Shown: positions 27,189 through 40,850, counted from the first letter of the stretch. The stretch is DNA of 64,000 nucleotides from Hymenobacter sp. 5317J-9 (GCF_022921075.1 NZ_CP095050.1:4712001-4776000); one strand, 5' to 3'. Numbers and translations: made by a program. The notes: generated from the sequence alone by a model not told the origin.

Positions 27189-28385
27189 ATGAACGACAAA
27201 TATAGCCTCGCCAAGTGCGCCCAATATGGCCGCCGCCTGGCCGCCCGGCTCTGCGACCAGCATTTCGCGGGCTCCTCTTCGGCCCCACTCGATGGGCCGG
27301 CGGTGCTTAAATTCACGCCCGTGCGGCAAATCAACCTGTTGGTGGTGCGCCAGTTGCTCGGCCAATGGCAGGCCGAAACCGCCCGCCTCCGCAGCCCTTA
27401 CTTCGATTTTGAAGCGGCCCCCGTGCAGGCGGCGCTCACGCAGTTCATGAACGTGCTGTCGCGCCACATCAGCCTAGGCCGCGAAGCCTACGAGCCGCTC
27501 TTGGCCCAATCCACCGCCGACACGCTCAGCCTGGTAGCCGACCCCGTGGGCAGCTTCCAGCGCCTCGTGCTGGGCCACGCCGAGGACCCTACCCTCACTA
27601 CACTGCGCGAAAGCCTGCGCTACATCGACATCGACAAGCCCTTCTACCAAGGCTTCATCGATAGCCTGCCCAACAGCAACGACCTGAGCCGCGACTTCCT
27701 CACGCACCGCTTCGAGCTGTACCACGCCGCCAATTATAAGGCGCACCAACCCATGCAGCGCCTCGTAACGGAGCTCAGCGCCCTGTTGCCCCTCACCACT
27801 GCCGACCTGCTGGAGGACGGGCCCGTTTCGGCCACTACAGCACCGCCCGTCCCTGAACCCGTGGCGGCTACGCCAGTTACTGCCCCTGCTACGCCTGTAC
27901 CCGCCCCGGAACCGCCCGTTGTAGTCACGCCGCCCAGCTTTGTGGCGCCTCCGGTCCCGGTGGCACCGCCCGCGCCCCCCACCCCGCCGCCCACAGCTCC
28001 GCCAGCGCCTGCCCGCCCACTTCCCAACGCCGACGCGGCCAATGTGCCATTGCACGAAAAGCTGAAAGCGGTGCAGCCCGCCGCCGCGCCCCTGGCCGAA
28101 ACCCTGCGCGCCAGTGCCTCTCCTTCCTTGACCGAGCGGAGCGGGCCTAAAGTGGAAACCTTGCGCGAAGCCATTTCCATCAATCAACGATTCAGCTTCA
28201 TCAACGAGCTTTTCGGCGGCGAAAACATGGATTACCACGCCGCCATTCAGCACCTCGATTCGCTGCCTACCGCCGAGCAGGCCCGCGCCTACGTCAGCGG
28301 CGACCTCTCACAGCGCTACGACTGGAGCCGCAAGGAAGAACACGTCAACAAGCTGCTGAAGCTCATTGAGCGCAAGTTTGCCTAA
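27189..28385 (+). CDS. Unknown protein with Pro-rich linker
   Basis: A 398-residue protein in three parts: an alpha-helical N-terminal region (about 1-205), a low-complexity Pro/Ala/Val linker (about 210-285), and a C-terminal helical domain (about 315-398) starting EAISINQRFSFINELFGG and ending in basic residues. The C-terminal motif looks like a segment I have seen in other Bacteroidota unknowns, but no function is known to me. No signal peptide. The next gene starts within 14 bases or overlaps it. Confidence 0.75.
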   Translation: MNDKYSLAKCAQYGRRLAARLCDQHFAGSSSAPLDGPAVLKFTPVRQINLLVVRQLLGQWQAETARLRSPYFDFEAAPVQAALTQFMNVLSRHISLGREAYEPLLAQSTADTLSLVADPVGSFQRLVLGHAEDPTLTTLRESLRYIDIDKPFYQGFIDSLPNSNDLSRDFLTHRFELYHAANYKAHQPMQRLVTELSALLPLTTADLLEDGPVSATTAPPVPEPVAATPVTAPATPVPAPEPPVVVTPPSFVAPPVPVAPPAPPTPPPTAPPAPARPLPNADAANVPLHEKLKAVQPAAAPLAETLRASASPSLTERSGPKVETLREAISINQRFSFINELFGGENMDYHAAIQHLDSLPTAEQARAYVSGDLSQRYDWSRKEEHVNKLLKLIERKFA

Positions 28386-28398
28386 CGCGCAGCTCACA

Positions 28399-29460
28399 GT
28401 GGGCAAGCCCCCGTTCGGGCCGCGGCTGCGCCGCTGGCTGCTGCCGTGGCTAGTGGCCGTGGCTGCCCTGGCCAACATGGCGTACCCGATGTACGTCCAC
28501 TACGATTTCTCGCACTCGCCCGACACCCGCAGCTACCTGCGCATGGCCGCGGGCCGGTTCGACAGCGTGCGCGTCACGCACCGCTACCGTGTGCTGGTCC
28601 CCGCCGCTGCTGCCGCGGTAGCCGCGCCCGTGGCCCGGCTCTACGCCCGCGTGTGGCCCCAGCGCCCGGCGGGGCAATGGCCGCTGCGTTTTTCTTTTTA
28701 CTTAGTTAATTGCGTGCTGCTGGCTATGGCCGGCGCCTGCTGGTTCAACGCAGCCCGCCAGGCCGGCGCTTCGCCCGAAGCGGCTGGCCTAGCCGTGCTG
28801 GCCGTTCTCACCAGCCGCTGGGCAGTGTATGGCGCCGGCCTGCCCCTCACCGACAGCCTCTACCTGCTGGTGACTGGGCTTGGCTACTACGCCGTCCGGC
28901 GCGGGCCCGGGGGCGGCTGGGCCCTCGCCATAGCGCTTTTGCTGGGTCCCCTGGCCAAAGAATCTTTTGTTTTCTGGCTGCCCTGGCTGCTCTGGTATGG
29001 GCGCCATAGTTTGGCCTGGCCCAGGCAGCTGGCGGCTCTGGCACTGGGCTTCATCGCCTTATTTGCGGTGCATTTTTGGGTCGATGCGCACGTTGGCGCC
29101 TTGGCCAGCCAGTCGGTTTCCAATGCGCTGGAGCATTTCGACAACGTGGTCTACTCACTGCACCGGGCCGCTTCTCCCAAAGGCCTAGGCGAGTTGCTGA
29201 GCATTTTCGGCTTCTTTTCCCTGCTGCCGCCCCTCTCCTTTTGGCTGGAAAGGAACCGAGTCCCACGCTCCACCGTGGCTTTGTTCAGCCCGCTTGGCTG
29301 GGCCGAGCTTGGATTGCTTGCCATCGTGGCCATCCACATGCTGCTTTCCGGCGACCTGGGCCGCATGGGCTACCTGGCGGCGCCAGCCTTCTGTGCGGCG
29401 CTGGCATTGGTTTTTACGCACTGGCGACGTCTTCTACCACAAGTTTGGTCGGTTCGGTAG
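28399..29460 (+). CDS. Polytopic membrane protein, glycosyltransferase-like
   Basis: About 353 residues with roughly nine hydrophobic helices. The first periplasmic loop reads YDFSHSPDTRSYLRMAAGRFD, which recalls the acidic loop of lipid-linked GT-C glycosyltransferases; this is an inference from layout. Start uncertain: GTG 28399 is chosen, while a TTG at 28366 would overlap the preceding gene. The 3' end overlaps the convergent gene by 47 bases. Confidence 0.7.
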   Translation: MGKPPFGPRLRRWLLPWLVAVAALANMAYPMYVHYDFSHSPDTRSYLRMAAGRFDSVRVTHRYRVLVPAAAAAVAAPVARLYARVWPQRPAGQWPLRFSFYLVNCVLLAMAGACWFNAARQAGASPEAAGLAVLAVLTSRWAVYGAGLPLTDSLYLLVTGLGYYAVRRGPGGGWALAIALLLGPLAKESFVFWLPWLLWYGRHSLAWPRQLAALALGFIALFAVHFWVDAHVGALASQSVSNALEHFDNVVYSLHRAASPKGLGELLSIFGFFSLLPPLSFWLERNRVPRSTVALFSPLGWAELGLLAIVAIHMLLSGDLGRMGYLAAPAFCAALALVFTHWRRLLPQVWSVR

Positions 29461-30768
29461 CACGGCGCGGCAGCCCAGCCAGCGCCAGCGCCAACAACGG
29501 CGGCCACACCGGCACCAGAAAGCGGGCTGCCCCCAACGGCCCCGTCAGCCCGGCCACATACAGCAGCAAAGCCAGCGCCACCCAGCGGCCGTAGCGCCAC
29601 ACCGGCACCTCGCTGCCAAGGCGGCGAAATCCCCGCCATGCCAGCCACACCCGCCCGGCATTTGCAACGAAAATCAGGCCCAGCCAGCTCAGCAGTCCTA
29701 TCGGCAAGCCGGTTACGGCCCGCCACAGCCCGCCATTTCGCACTTGCGCCAACAGCCCCCCCCTGCCAGTGGCGCCAACTGCAGAAATTCACTCACGTCG
29801 AAACGGCCGGGGTCCACAAAAAATGTCACCATGCCCAACGCATGCTGCCGGGCATACACCAGCGGATGCGCCCACAATACAGCTGTAGCACGCTGCTGAA
29901 TGACCCGCTGCCTCAACGCAAAATTGGGCTGTGCATTTGCTTCGCGTAGCACGCCTGCCACCCATATTTCTTCCGCCTCGGCTCCCTGCACCTGCCGCAC
30001 CACACCGGCCGCGTTGTAATGCAGCAGATTGATGTCGGTGATGCTTGAAAAGTGGAAATAACCCGTGCGCTGCTCATTCCAGCCCATATACAGCCCCACC
30101 ACCATGGTCGGAACAAAGCCGAGCACTGCCAGCGCTAATCTTCTGTGCCGCCATGCCATAATTGCCCCCAAGCCCCCCATAGCGAAGGCGAAAGGGTAAA
30201 ACACCGGCTTTATCAACAACGCCAGCACAATGGCCATCACCACCCCAACCGCATGGCGAATCCTACCTCGCTTGAGGAACCGCAGCGCGGCCAGCAGCAT
30301 GGCCAATAGTACGGTTTGTAGCAACACCTCGCTCATCACCGTATTGGCGTAAATGAACTGCGCCGGAAACGTTAAGCAGATGAATACCGCTATTGCCCAG
30401 CTTTTGTTGTCAGGCTGGGCCCATCGTGCCCACCACAGCAGCACAAGCCCCACGTTGAGCAAGCTCAACAAATTCTGGACTACCAGCAGCGCCACCGGCC
30501 GCCCTAACGCCCCTCCCAATCCCAGCACCACCAACGGGTACCCAGGCGGGCGAATGGTAAACTCCTGCACCGCCTGCCCCGTCGGCACGTGGGCCGGCCA
30601 CGGTTGGGCATAGAGTTCCATATGCAACTGCACGTTTTCGGCGGCCTGCCGGTATCGGCCCGAATCTGGAAAATCCCAACTGCCGAAGTACAGCGCCCAG
30701 CCCAGCGCCAGCGCATGTAGGACCGTTACAACCGCCCACACCCAAGCTGGCACGCGCGGTGTTGCCAT
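29414..30768 (-). pseudogene. GT-C-like membrane protein, frameshifted at a G8 run
   Basis: The first 330 or so residues (start 30768) form a polytopic protein with the loop FGSWDFPDSGRYRQAAENVQ and EFTIRPPGYPLVVL, typical of mannosyltransferase-like enzymes. The frame then shifts at eight consecutive C (29756-29763; G on the coding strand) and stops soon after. A second frame, GLLAQVRNGGLWRAVTG, continues the same hydrophobic protein to 29414. Adding one base would restore a 451-residue protein. The gene overlaps the rodA stop by one base (TAATG), so it is translationally coupled to rodA. Confidence 0.75.
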
Positions 30769-32063
30769 TAGCGCACCAGGTCCTGCTTGCGGTAGGCATC
30801 AATGGCCAGCAAGCTGAACAGCAAAATGGTGAACGACCACAGCGACGACCCGCCATAGCTAAAAAACGGCAAGGGAATGCCCACCACCGGCGCCAGCCCG
30901 ATGGTCATGCCCACGTTCACGGTCACGTGAAAAAACAGAATGCTGGCCACGCAATACCCATACGTGCGACCGAATACCGACTTCTGCCGTTCCGCCACAT
31001 AGATAATTCGCCACAGCAATGTCAGGTACAAACCCAGCACCGCCAAACTGCCCAGCCATCCGAACTCCTCCCCCACCGTGCAGAAAATAAAGTCGGTGCT
31101 CTGCTCCGGCACAAAGTCAAACTTTGTCTGCGTCCCTTGCAGAAACCCCTTACCCAGCATCCCCCCCGAACCAATTGCAATTTTGCTCTGCGTTACGTTC
31201 CAGCCCTTTCCCAGCGGGTCAGCCGAAGGGTTGATAAGAACTTCAATACGTTGCCGCTGGTGGGGCTGAAGCACTTTATTGTAAAAGAAATCCACGCCCA
31301 CCACCATACCAATCACGGCCAGCCACACGCCCACCGCCAATGGCAAGTGATGCCGTAACACGCGGCGATTAAGTCCCAATACCGCAATCAATACCAGCGT
31401 AAAAGTCCCAAACAGCCAAACTTTGGGCACCAGCAGCGCCAAAAGAAGAATTGTCCCCGCTGCCGCCATCAGCAGTAGAATCAGGGGCGACATACCCTCT
31501 CGGAAATACGCCAACAGCAACGCCCCAAACACCAATGCCTGCCCCGATTCATTCGACGCTACTATCAATAACGGCGGAAGCAGGGTAATCCCGGCCAGCA
31601 CCAACTGGTCACGCCAATCTTGGTACCGCAGGTTGATGCTTGACATGAATCGGGAAGCAGCCAATGCCGTCGTGAATTTGGCAAATTCCGCCGGTTGCAA
31701 ACGCACCGGTCCAAGCTCCAGCCACGACCGCGAGCCCGCAATGGGCCTCGCTACAAACATGGTTACGACCAGCAGCAATATCATCCCGCCGTACAGCGCG
31801 TACGCCAAGGTATCATAAGCCTTGTAATCCACCACCAGCAAAACCACAATCAATACAAAAGCTGTAGCAATCCACAGCAATTGCTTAAACCAGTTAAAAG
31901 CCATAAGCTTATCAAAGCTTAAGCTTGTAAGGGCGTTATCCGGTACATCCGGTGAATAGCTGGATGCATAAATGCAAATCCACCCAATACCCACTAGCCC
32001 AACATAAAGCAACACCGTCAACCAATCAATACTGCGACTATAACGGGCGGGTGAAACTTGCAC
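30768..32063 (-). CDS. rodA: Rod shape-determining protein RodA
   Basis: SEDS-family peptidoglycan glycosyltransferase (431 aa, about ten spans) that polymerises lipid II during elongation. Characteristic segments are RPIAGSRSWLELGPVRLQPAEFAK, NPSADPLGKGWNVTQSKIAIGSGG, EQSTDFIFCTVGEEFGWLG and PFFSYGGSS. The partner PBP2 and mre genes are not in the window. It is the first gene of a two-gene unit with the frameshifted membrane protein. Confidence 0.95.
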   Translation of the reverse strand: MQVSPARYSRSIDWLTVLLYVGLVGIGWICIYASSYSPDVPDNALTSLSFDKLMAFNWFKQLLWIATAFVLIVVLLVVDYKAYDTLAYALYGGMILLLVVTMFVARPIAGSRSWLELGPVRLQPAEFAKFTTALAASRFMSSINLRYQDWRDQLVLAGITLLPPLLIVASNESGQALVFGALLLAYFREGMSPLILLLMAAAGTILLLALLVPKVWLFGTFTLVLIAVLGLNRRVLRHHLPLAVGVWLAVIGMVVGVDFFYNKVLQPHQRQRIEVLINPSADPLGKGWNVTQSKIAIGSGGMLGKGFLQGTQTKFDFVPEQSTDFIFCTVGEEFGWLGSLAVLGLYLTLLWRIIYVAERQKSVFGRTYGYCVASILFFHVTVNVGMTIGLAPVVGIPLPFFSYGGSSLWSFTILLFSLLAIDAYRKQDLVR

Positions 32064-32091
32064 AAATAATAAGATAAGTTATAAGCACCGT

Positions 32092-32122
32092 CAAAAGTAC
32101 TGCTCTTTTAAGTATCCATAAA
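32092..32122 (-). promoter_or_regulatory. Candidate rodA promoter
   Basis: On the minus strand TACTTTTG (32092-32099) is preceded after 19 bases by TTTA (32119-32122). The leader would be about 20 bases. Confidence 0.5.
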
Positions 32123-32333
32123 CTGCCCGCCTTCCGTCTTCAACTGGCACTCCTAAATAAGGAATACTTTAATCCTCTTTTCATTTGAACCAGCATCGAA
32201 TGGGCATGTGGCCAGTCGGGGATTAAGGCGGCCACTGCCGAGCCGTTCAGGGCGGCGGCATTTCGCGCGGGCGGGGGCGTTTCGCGCGGGCCGGCGGAGG
32301 CGGGGCGGCGGCTGGGGGTGGCCGGAAACGCGG
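32123..32333. other. GC-rich non-coding spacer between rodA and the rrn operon
   Basis: About 210 bases without a credible gene. The first half is mixed composition and the second half becomes very GC-rich (repeated CGCGCGGGC). I see no conserved element here other than the adjoining rodA promoter and rrn terminator. Confidence 0.6.
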
Positions 32334-32369
32334 CGTCCCCGGGCCGCTGGCGAAAGCGGCCCGGGGACG
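32334..32369 (-). terminator. Strong hairpin ending the rrn operon
   Basis: A perfect 15-base stem, CGTCCCCGGGCCGCT (32334-32348) and AGCGGCCCGGGGACG (32355-32369), lies about 14 bases beyond the 5S 3' end on the minus strand. There is no T run on the exit side, so it may act with Rho or as a processing barrier. Confidence 0.65.
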
Positions 32370-32382
32370 GGCGGTAAAAAGG

Positions 32383-32491
32383 TTGGCGGCGACCGACTCT
32401 CCCACCGGTGAAGGCAGTACCATAGGCGCACCGGGGCTTAACGGCTCTGTTCGGAATGGGAAGAGGTGAACACCCGGGCTAAAGCCACCAT
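32383..32491 (-). rRNA. rrf: 5S ribosomal RNA
   Basis: The minus strand contains the conserved core ACCTCTTCCCATTCCGAACAG and later GGTGGGAGAGT. The terminal stem TGGTGGC/GCCGCCA sets the ends to within a few bases. Confidence 0.93.
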
Positions 32492-32601
32492 TGCTGGCGG
32501 GGGTTGCGCGTGTTCTGGTTCCCGCTCGCGCGGGACGCAACCCTCAATAACTCGACGCAAGGGGACAAAAACGAACCGCGGCGCCCGCGGCTTGACGAAA
32601 T

Positions 32602-35524
<2,923 letters not shown>

Positions 35525-35594
35525 GTGCCCAACGCTTGTTGAACGCCCCACCAGGGGGCCAAGCGCGGCACGGTTCGTTTTTGTTACCCCTTAC

Positions 35595-35604
35595 GTCAAA
35601 GAAC
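35595..35604 (-). promoter_or_regulatory. boxA-like antitermination element before 23S
   Basis: The minus strand reads GTTCTTTGAC, close to the E. coli boxA TGCTCTTTA, about 70 bases upstream of the 23S 5' end. The same word occurs in the 16S leader. Confidence 0.55.
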
Positions 35605-35693
35605 GTGTACTGCTCTGGTGTTTAGCAGTTTCGAAATTGTTTTCCTCTTGAAAACAATTAATGGCATCAACAATCTGAATTAAGATGTTAGAG

Positions 35694-35767
35694 TGGGCCT
35701 GCCTGGACTCGAACCAGGGACCTCTACATTATCAGTGTAGCGCTCTAACCACCTGAGCTACAAGCCC
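35694..35767 (-). tRNA. tRNA-Ile (anticodon GAT)
   Basis: 74 bases folding as a full cloverleaf: acceptor GGGCTTG/CAGGCCC, anticodon loop CTGATAA with GAT, and T-arm CCTGG-TTCGAGT-CCAGG. It is in the 16S-23S spacer. No tRNA-Ala accompanies it, unlike many bacterial operons. Confidence 0.97.
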
Positions 35768-35858
35768 GAATTCACATTGCAAATTATTTGAATGAAGGAA
35801 AAGACGAATGATATAACGGACGTAGCACGCCTAACGACCTCCGGGGTCGGATTGCTCC

Positions 35859-37375
<1,517 letters not shown>

Positions 37376-37520
37376 AAATTTCTCTACACCATGGCGAACC
37401 ATGGCTGATGTCGAGTGCGAATCCGACCCGTGTTGACGAGTTCATGTATTCGTGTTACGCCTGTTTTTTGCCGTGCCCTGCGCATGCAAAGCACGGCTTA
37501 CCATTTGTCTTTTCCAAACA

Positions 37521-37532
37521 TTCAAAGAACGG
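37521..37532 (-). promoter_or_regulatory. boxA-like antitermination element in 16S leader
   Basis: The minus strand reads GTTCTTTGAATG, about 145 bases upstream of the 16S 5' end and downstream of all three promoters. Confidence 0.55.
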
Positions 37533-37616
37533 TTGCCATGCCCAGTTGGCGCAGCAGTGCGGCTGATGATTAGCCTATTTTCCTTTTTTCAATTCCCTTT
37601 CTAGCGATTGGGAGTG

Positions 37617-37646
37617 CAAAGGTAAGAAAACTTTTTGAATTGGCAA
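37617..37646 (-). promoter_or_regulatory. rrn promoter P3 (nearest 16S)
   Basis: TTG (37644-37646), 19 bases, then TACCTTTG (37617-37624) on the minus strand: an exact match to the Bacteroidota consensus. The region just downstream, GCACTCCCAATCGC, is repeated at P1. Confidence 0.8.
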
Positions 37647-37719
37647 GCAAAAGGTGAAAATTTTTATTTTTCGTCGTTTTGCTTTTGAATCCATTTCCGC
37701 CTCCTATTGAAGCGGGGTG

Positions 37720-37752
37720 CAAAGGTAAGGCGCTTTTTTCGACTTTCGCAAA
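37720..37752 (-). promoter_or_regulatory. rrn promoter P2
   Basis: TTTG (37749-37752), 21 bases, then TACCTTTG (37720-37727) on the minus strand, followed by GCACCCCGC. Confidence 0.7.
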
Positions 37753-37900
37753 CACTTTCGAAATTTAATTTTCTGAGGGTTTGCGCAGCGGGCACGGGTG
37801 GCAATACAAGCATCGATGCCGTGAAGTTCCTGACCTTTCAATTTTCTCTGCGGCGCGGTTGCGGTGGCAGAGTCCAATGCCCTGTTGGCGATTGGGAGTG

Positions 37901-37930
37901 CAAAAGTAGAAAGAAATATTGGGGACGCAA
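37901..37930 (-). promoter_or_regulatory. rrn promoter P1 (most distal)
   Basis: TTG (37928-37930), 19 bases, then TACTTTTG (37901-37908) on the minus strand. The bases around and after it, TTTGCACTCCCAATCGC, are identical over 17 bases to those at P3. Confidence 0.8.
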
Positions 37931-38035
37931 GGGCTGGAGGACAACATTTATGGGATGCGGTCGTAATGGCGTCCTTTTTGATGCAGTGACATTCTTGAAA
38001 TCAGGAACTTACCAAGTATGATATTTTAGAAAAAT

Positions 38036-39393
38036 TTAGCGATTGGGTTCGGGGGCGAAGAACTCGTTGAGGTTGGGGCGGTGGTGGCGGGGGCGCTGGG
38101 CTTCGTATTGCTGGATTTGGCGACCTAATTGAGCGAGAAAGGGCTGCCCAATGATTTCGTATTCGTAGGCTCCGTCGTTGATGATACCGTCCTGGTTGAC
38201 GTAGAGGACGGCGCTGAGAAGGAATTCGGACTGGTGGAGAGAATCGGCGAAGTAGGCCACATCGGCCAAGTAGCCATGCGACATGCCGACGATGTTGTAG
38301 ATGTGGAGGGCAGACTGCCGGGGAATTTCAGGGTTGCGGCCGTAGTAGAGGTACTTCTTATAGGCGTCGAAGTAGCGGAGGGGAGCGTAAGTGTGGAAGC
38401 CGGACTCGTGAGGAGTGGCGTGCAAGTAGCGGCGGAGGAAGGCATAATCGGTAGGCGTAAGGCGGAGGCGCTGGGTGGGGGGACGGATTCGGGGAAGAGA
38501 ATGCTTTGGAGGAGGGCGGTAATGTCGGGGAGTGGGAGGTGGTTGGCGGTGGTGAAATCGTAGGGTTCGGGGATGAATCGGCGGCCGGCCTGGTGGGCGC
38601 GGCCTTTGAGGACGCGGCCGAGGGGGCTGCGGTAGGTGATGGGGTTGTACTGGGCGGGTTGCTTATAAATGGTGTCGCCCTGGGGGGTGTGGAAGCTGAT
38701 GGGGTTGGTGTGGCGGTTGGCAGCGGTGTCGCAGGGGGCGAAACGGCGGGTGATGCGGGCGTTGGGGTAGCCGAGTTCCTGGAGACGCTGGTTGAGGGGG
38801 CGCTGGCCGAGAAATTCGTAGAGACGGTTGTAGGCGACGTTGTCGCTGACGAGGAGCATCCGCTTGATGTAGTTGCCGACGGTGGCGGTGCGGTCGCTGT
38901 CGGCAGGGGCAACGAAGGGGACAGGGGTTTGGCAACGGTAGGCAGTGCCGGTGGCCATGATGGTACGACGGTTTACCCCCGGCTTATTGAGGTCGTTGAG
39001 CTTTTCGAGGGAGAGGGCGACTACGGGGAGTTTTACAAGACTGGCGGGGTTGAAATACTGCTTGGGGTTGAGGTGGTAGGTGTGTGGCGTGAAGATGGGA
39101 CGGTTCTGCGCGTCGCGGTCGATTTGGGTGTAGATGATTTGCAGCTCGTATTGGGGATTGAGGGCGACGCGCTTTAGTAGCGGGTTTGCTTTCAGGAGGG
39201 AGTCCAATAGTGGCGAGTCGGCTGGCGTTGAATTCTCTCCCGGGCCGCTCATCTGCTTCATGCGCAGAACGGCATGGAGAGGGGAAGCCAGCCGGCTATT
39301 TGCGGAGACGGCTGCGAGGGTGGTTAGAGTCAGCAATGAGGCTACTCCTATTACATACCATAGAGCGCGGCGAAACTGACGAGGCGTTTTCAT
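38036..39393 (-). pseudogene. Class A beta-lactamase-like serine hydrolase, frameshifted
   Basis: Exported hydrolase of the beta-lactamase class A / transpeptidase superfamily. An N-terminal hydrophobic segment is followed by the catalytic S118-L-V-K121 (NPASLVKLP) and S183-D184-N185. After SILFPESVPP the frame shifts in six consecutive C (G at 38477-38482). The other frame continues sensibly with TQRLRLTPTDYAFLRRYLHA and reaches 38036 with DGAYEYEIIGQPFLAQL. One extra C would restore 452 residues. A peptidoglycan or unknown ester substrate is as likely as a beta-lactam. Confidence 0.8.
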
Positions 39394-39406
39394 AGTGTAG
39401 CGACAA

Positions 39407-39440
39407 TAAAAAGGGCCGTGATGTTGCCACCACGGCCCTG
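39407..39440 (-). terminator. Terminator after the lipoprotein gene
   Basis: AGGGCCGTG (39412-39420) and CACGGCCCT (39431-39439) pair. On the minus strand the right exit is TTTTTATTG. Confidence 0.85.
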
Positions 39441-39460
39441 TGGGGCAGCTTCGGGGTTGC

Positions 39461-40729
39461 TTAATCGGCCAAGGGAACCTGGCGTTTGGCCAACATAAGG
39501 TTGGAGTCGGTTTGGCGCCAGTTGTAGCCGGTGCCGAAGGGAAGCGGTTTGGGTGGGTGAATGCTGTCGTGGTAGGCAGCGGTGAGCTCGGGTTGGTACT
39601 GCTTGGCGAAGAGGTTGATGGGGCGGCGGTAGGTGCCGTAGTAGTCGAACTGCCAAGCGCCTTTCTGGAAGTATTTCATGGCGATGCCGGAATCGTCTTG
39701 CAGGATGTAGCGGCTGCGGCGCAGGACGGTGCGGCGCACTTTGTTGAAATACGACTTGTGCATGAGGTAGGTGGCCGACTTCACGTAGGTGGTGAGGGGG
39801 CCGAGATGGCGCACAAATTCGAGCGGGGCGCTTTTGGAAGTGAGTTTCCAGTCGCTGAGGTCGGCGGAGAAGTAGTAGACGGTTTTGGGCTGGCCGTCGG
39901 GGCCGCGGAGCTTCATTTCGACGCCGGGAATGGATTTCGGGTCGGGGGTTTGGGTGGTGTCGTTGGGGGCGGCCTGGAGTTGGCCGGCGGCATCGAGCTG
40001 CACGGGGCGGATGGCAGTGATTTGGTTGCCGGTGCGGGCTGCGAAGAGCATCATCAACGGCAAAGCGCCGTCGAGCTCGACGGATTTCAAATCCACGGCC
40101 ATGTCATTGGTGCGGAAGAAGCTGAAATTGAGCACCGACCAGAGCGAGGTTTTGACGGCGGGCAGCAACTTGGGGTTTTCGAGGGAGGCGCGGGCCGGGA
40201 TGCTGCCCACGGGTTCGAGGCCCATGAGCACGTAGGTTTGGCTGGTGGGGAACATCGTGACGACGTTCAGAAAATCGGGGCCGCTGAAGGGATAGAAGAT
40301 AGTGGGGCTACTGGCATGCACCGAATCGAGCTCGGTGTTGGCCCACTGCGTCATGCGGGTGGTGTGGGTGGCGCGGTATTTATCCCAGCTTTTATCCTGG
40401 TCTTTGGCGAAAGCCTGCCAGGCGGGCGTAGCGGCCAGGGCGCTGAGGTCGCTGTGCTGGCTGGGCTGCAGGCCGCCGAGGAACAGGGCTACGTCTTGGG
40501 CGTAGGCAGTGTCGGGAGCAGTGAGGCGGTTGGGGCGCGGGGTAGTGGCGGCGGCTTTACCCGATGCGGCGACGGGCGACTTGGTGGAGTCGATGGCATC
40601 GGCCGTGGTGGCCATGGTTTCTTCCTTGCCGGAAGTGGCAGTTTCGGTTTTCTTGTTCGACTCGGAGCAGGCGGAAAGCAAGAGCAAGGCGGCGGGCAGG
40701 AGACGAAGCGCGGCGGTGCGGAAGAGCAT
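39461..40729 (-). CDS. Lipoprotein of unknown function
   Basis: A 422-residue predicted lipoprotein with lipobox LLSAC (Cys 21), a Thr/Ala/Ser-rich spacer to about residue 70, then a globular region. Segments that look conserved are FYPFSGPDFLNVVTMFP, TYVLMGLEPVGSIP and YYFSADLSDWKL. I do not recognise a family. The ATG at 40729 gives a good signal peptide. It lies upstream of the serine hydrolase but is separated from it by a terminator. Confidence 0.8.
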   Translation of the reverse strand: MLFRTAALRLLPAALLLLSACSESNKKTETATSGKEETMATTADAIDSTKSPVAASGKAAATTPRPNRLTAPDTAYAQDVALFLGGLQPSQHSDLSALAATPAWQAFAKDQDKSWDKYRATHTTRMTQWANTELDSVHASSPTIFYPFSGPDFLNVVTMFPTSQTYVLMGLEPVGSIPARASLENPKLLPAVKTSLWSVLNFSFFRTNDMAVDLKSVELDGALPLMMLFAARTGNQITAIRPVQLDAAGQLQAAPNDTTQTPDPKSIPGVEMKLRGPDGQPKTVYYFSADLSDWKLTSKSAPLEFVRHLGPLTTYVKSATYLMHKSYFNKVRRTVLRRSRYILQDDSGIAMKYFQKGAWQFDYYGTYRRPINLFAKQYQPELTAAYHDSIHPPKPLPFGTGYNWRQTDSNLMLAKRQVPLAD

Positions 40730-40784
40730 TATATAGTAGGAGTGATTGGGGGTGCAAGTTACAGAAGCTCGTTCGGGCGGGTCA

Positions 40785-40822
40785 CTTCACCCCCCGGCCC
40801 CTCTCCTTAGAGAGAGGGGAGA
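40785..40822. repeat. Palindromic element, family C copy 1
   Basis: CTTCACCCCCCGGCCCCTCT continues into a hairpin CCCCTCTC-loop-GAGAGGGG. The same head and hairpin design recurs at 46485 inside rnpA. Confidence 0.75.
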
Positions 40823-40850
40823 CTGGCTGAGAACTAATGAGTCGGCGGCG

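Larger units (their letters stand above)
37376..38035. other. rrn leader and promoter region, no gene
   Basis: 660 bases without coding potential. Next to 16S is the leader with a boxA-like element. Beyond it is an AT-rich tract with three promoters. From about 37931 to 38035 I see nothing distinctive before the end of the serine hydrolase gene. Confidence 0.8.

Noticed and set aside
29414..30768. Two separate membrane protein genes
   Set aside because: The second frame starts exactly where the first is lost at a G8 run and continues the same hydrophobic protein, so one frameshifted gene is the better reading.
32210..32333. GC-rich CGCGCGGGC-containing spacer considered as a mobile element end
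   Set aside because: No inverted ends, target duplication or coding frame; it is simply skewed sequence next to the rrn terminator.
38506..39177. Plus-strand frame of 223 residues rich in Gly, Val and Glu
   Set aside because: Antisense to the serine hydrolase, whose catalytic motifs are intact.
39440..40810. Plus-strand frame of 456 residues
   Set aside because: Antisense to the lipoprotein gene, which has a proper signal peptide and lipobox; the plus frame is Gly/Val/Glu low complexity.
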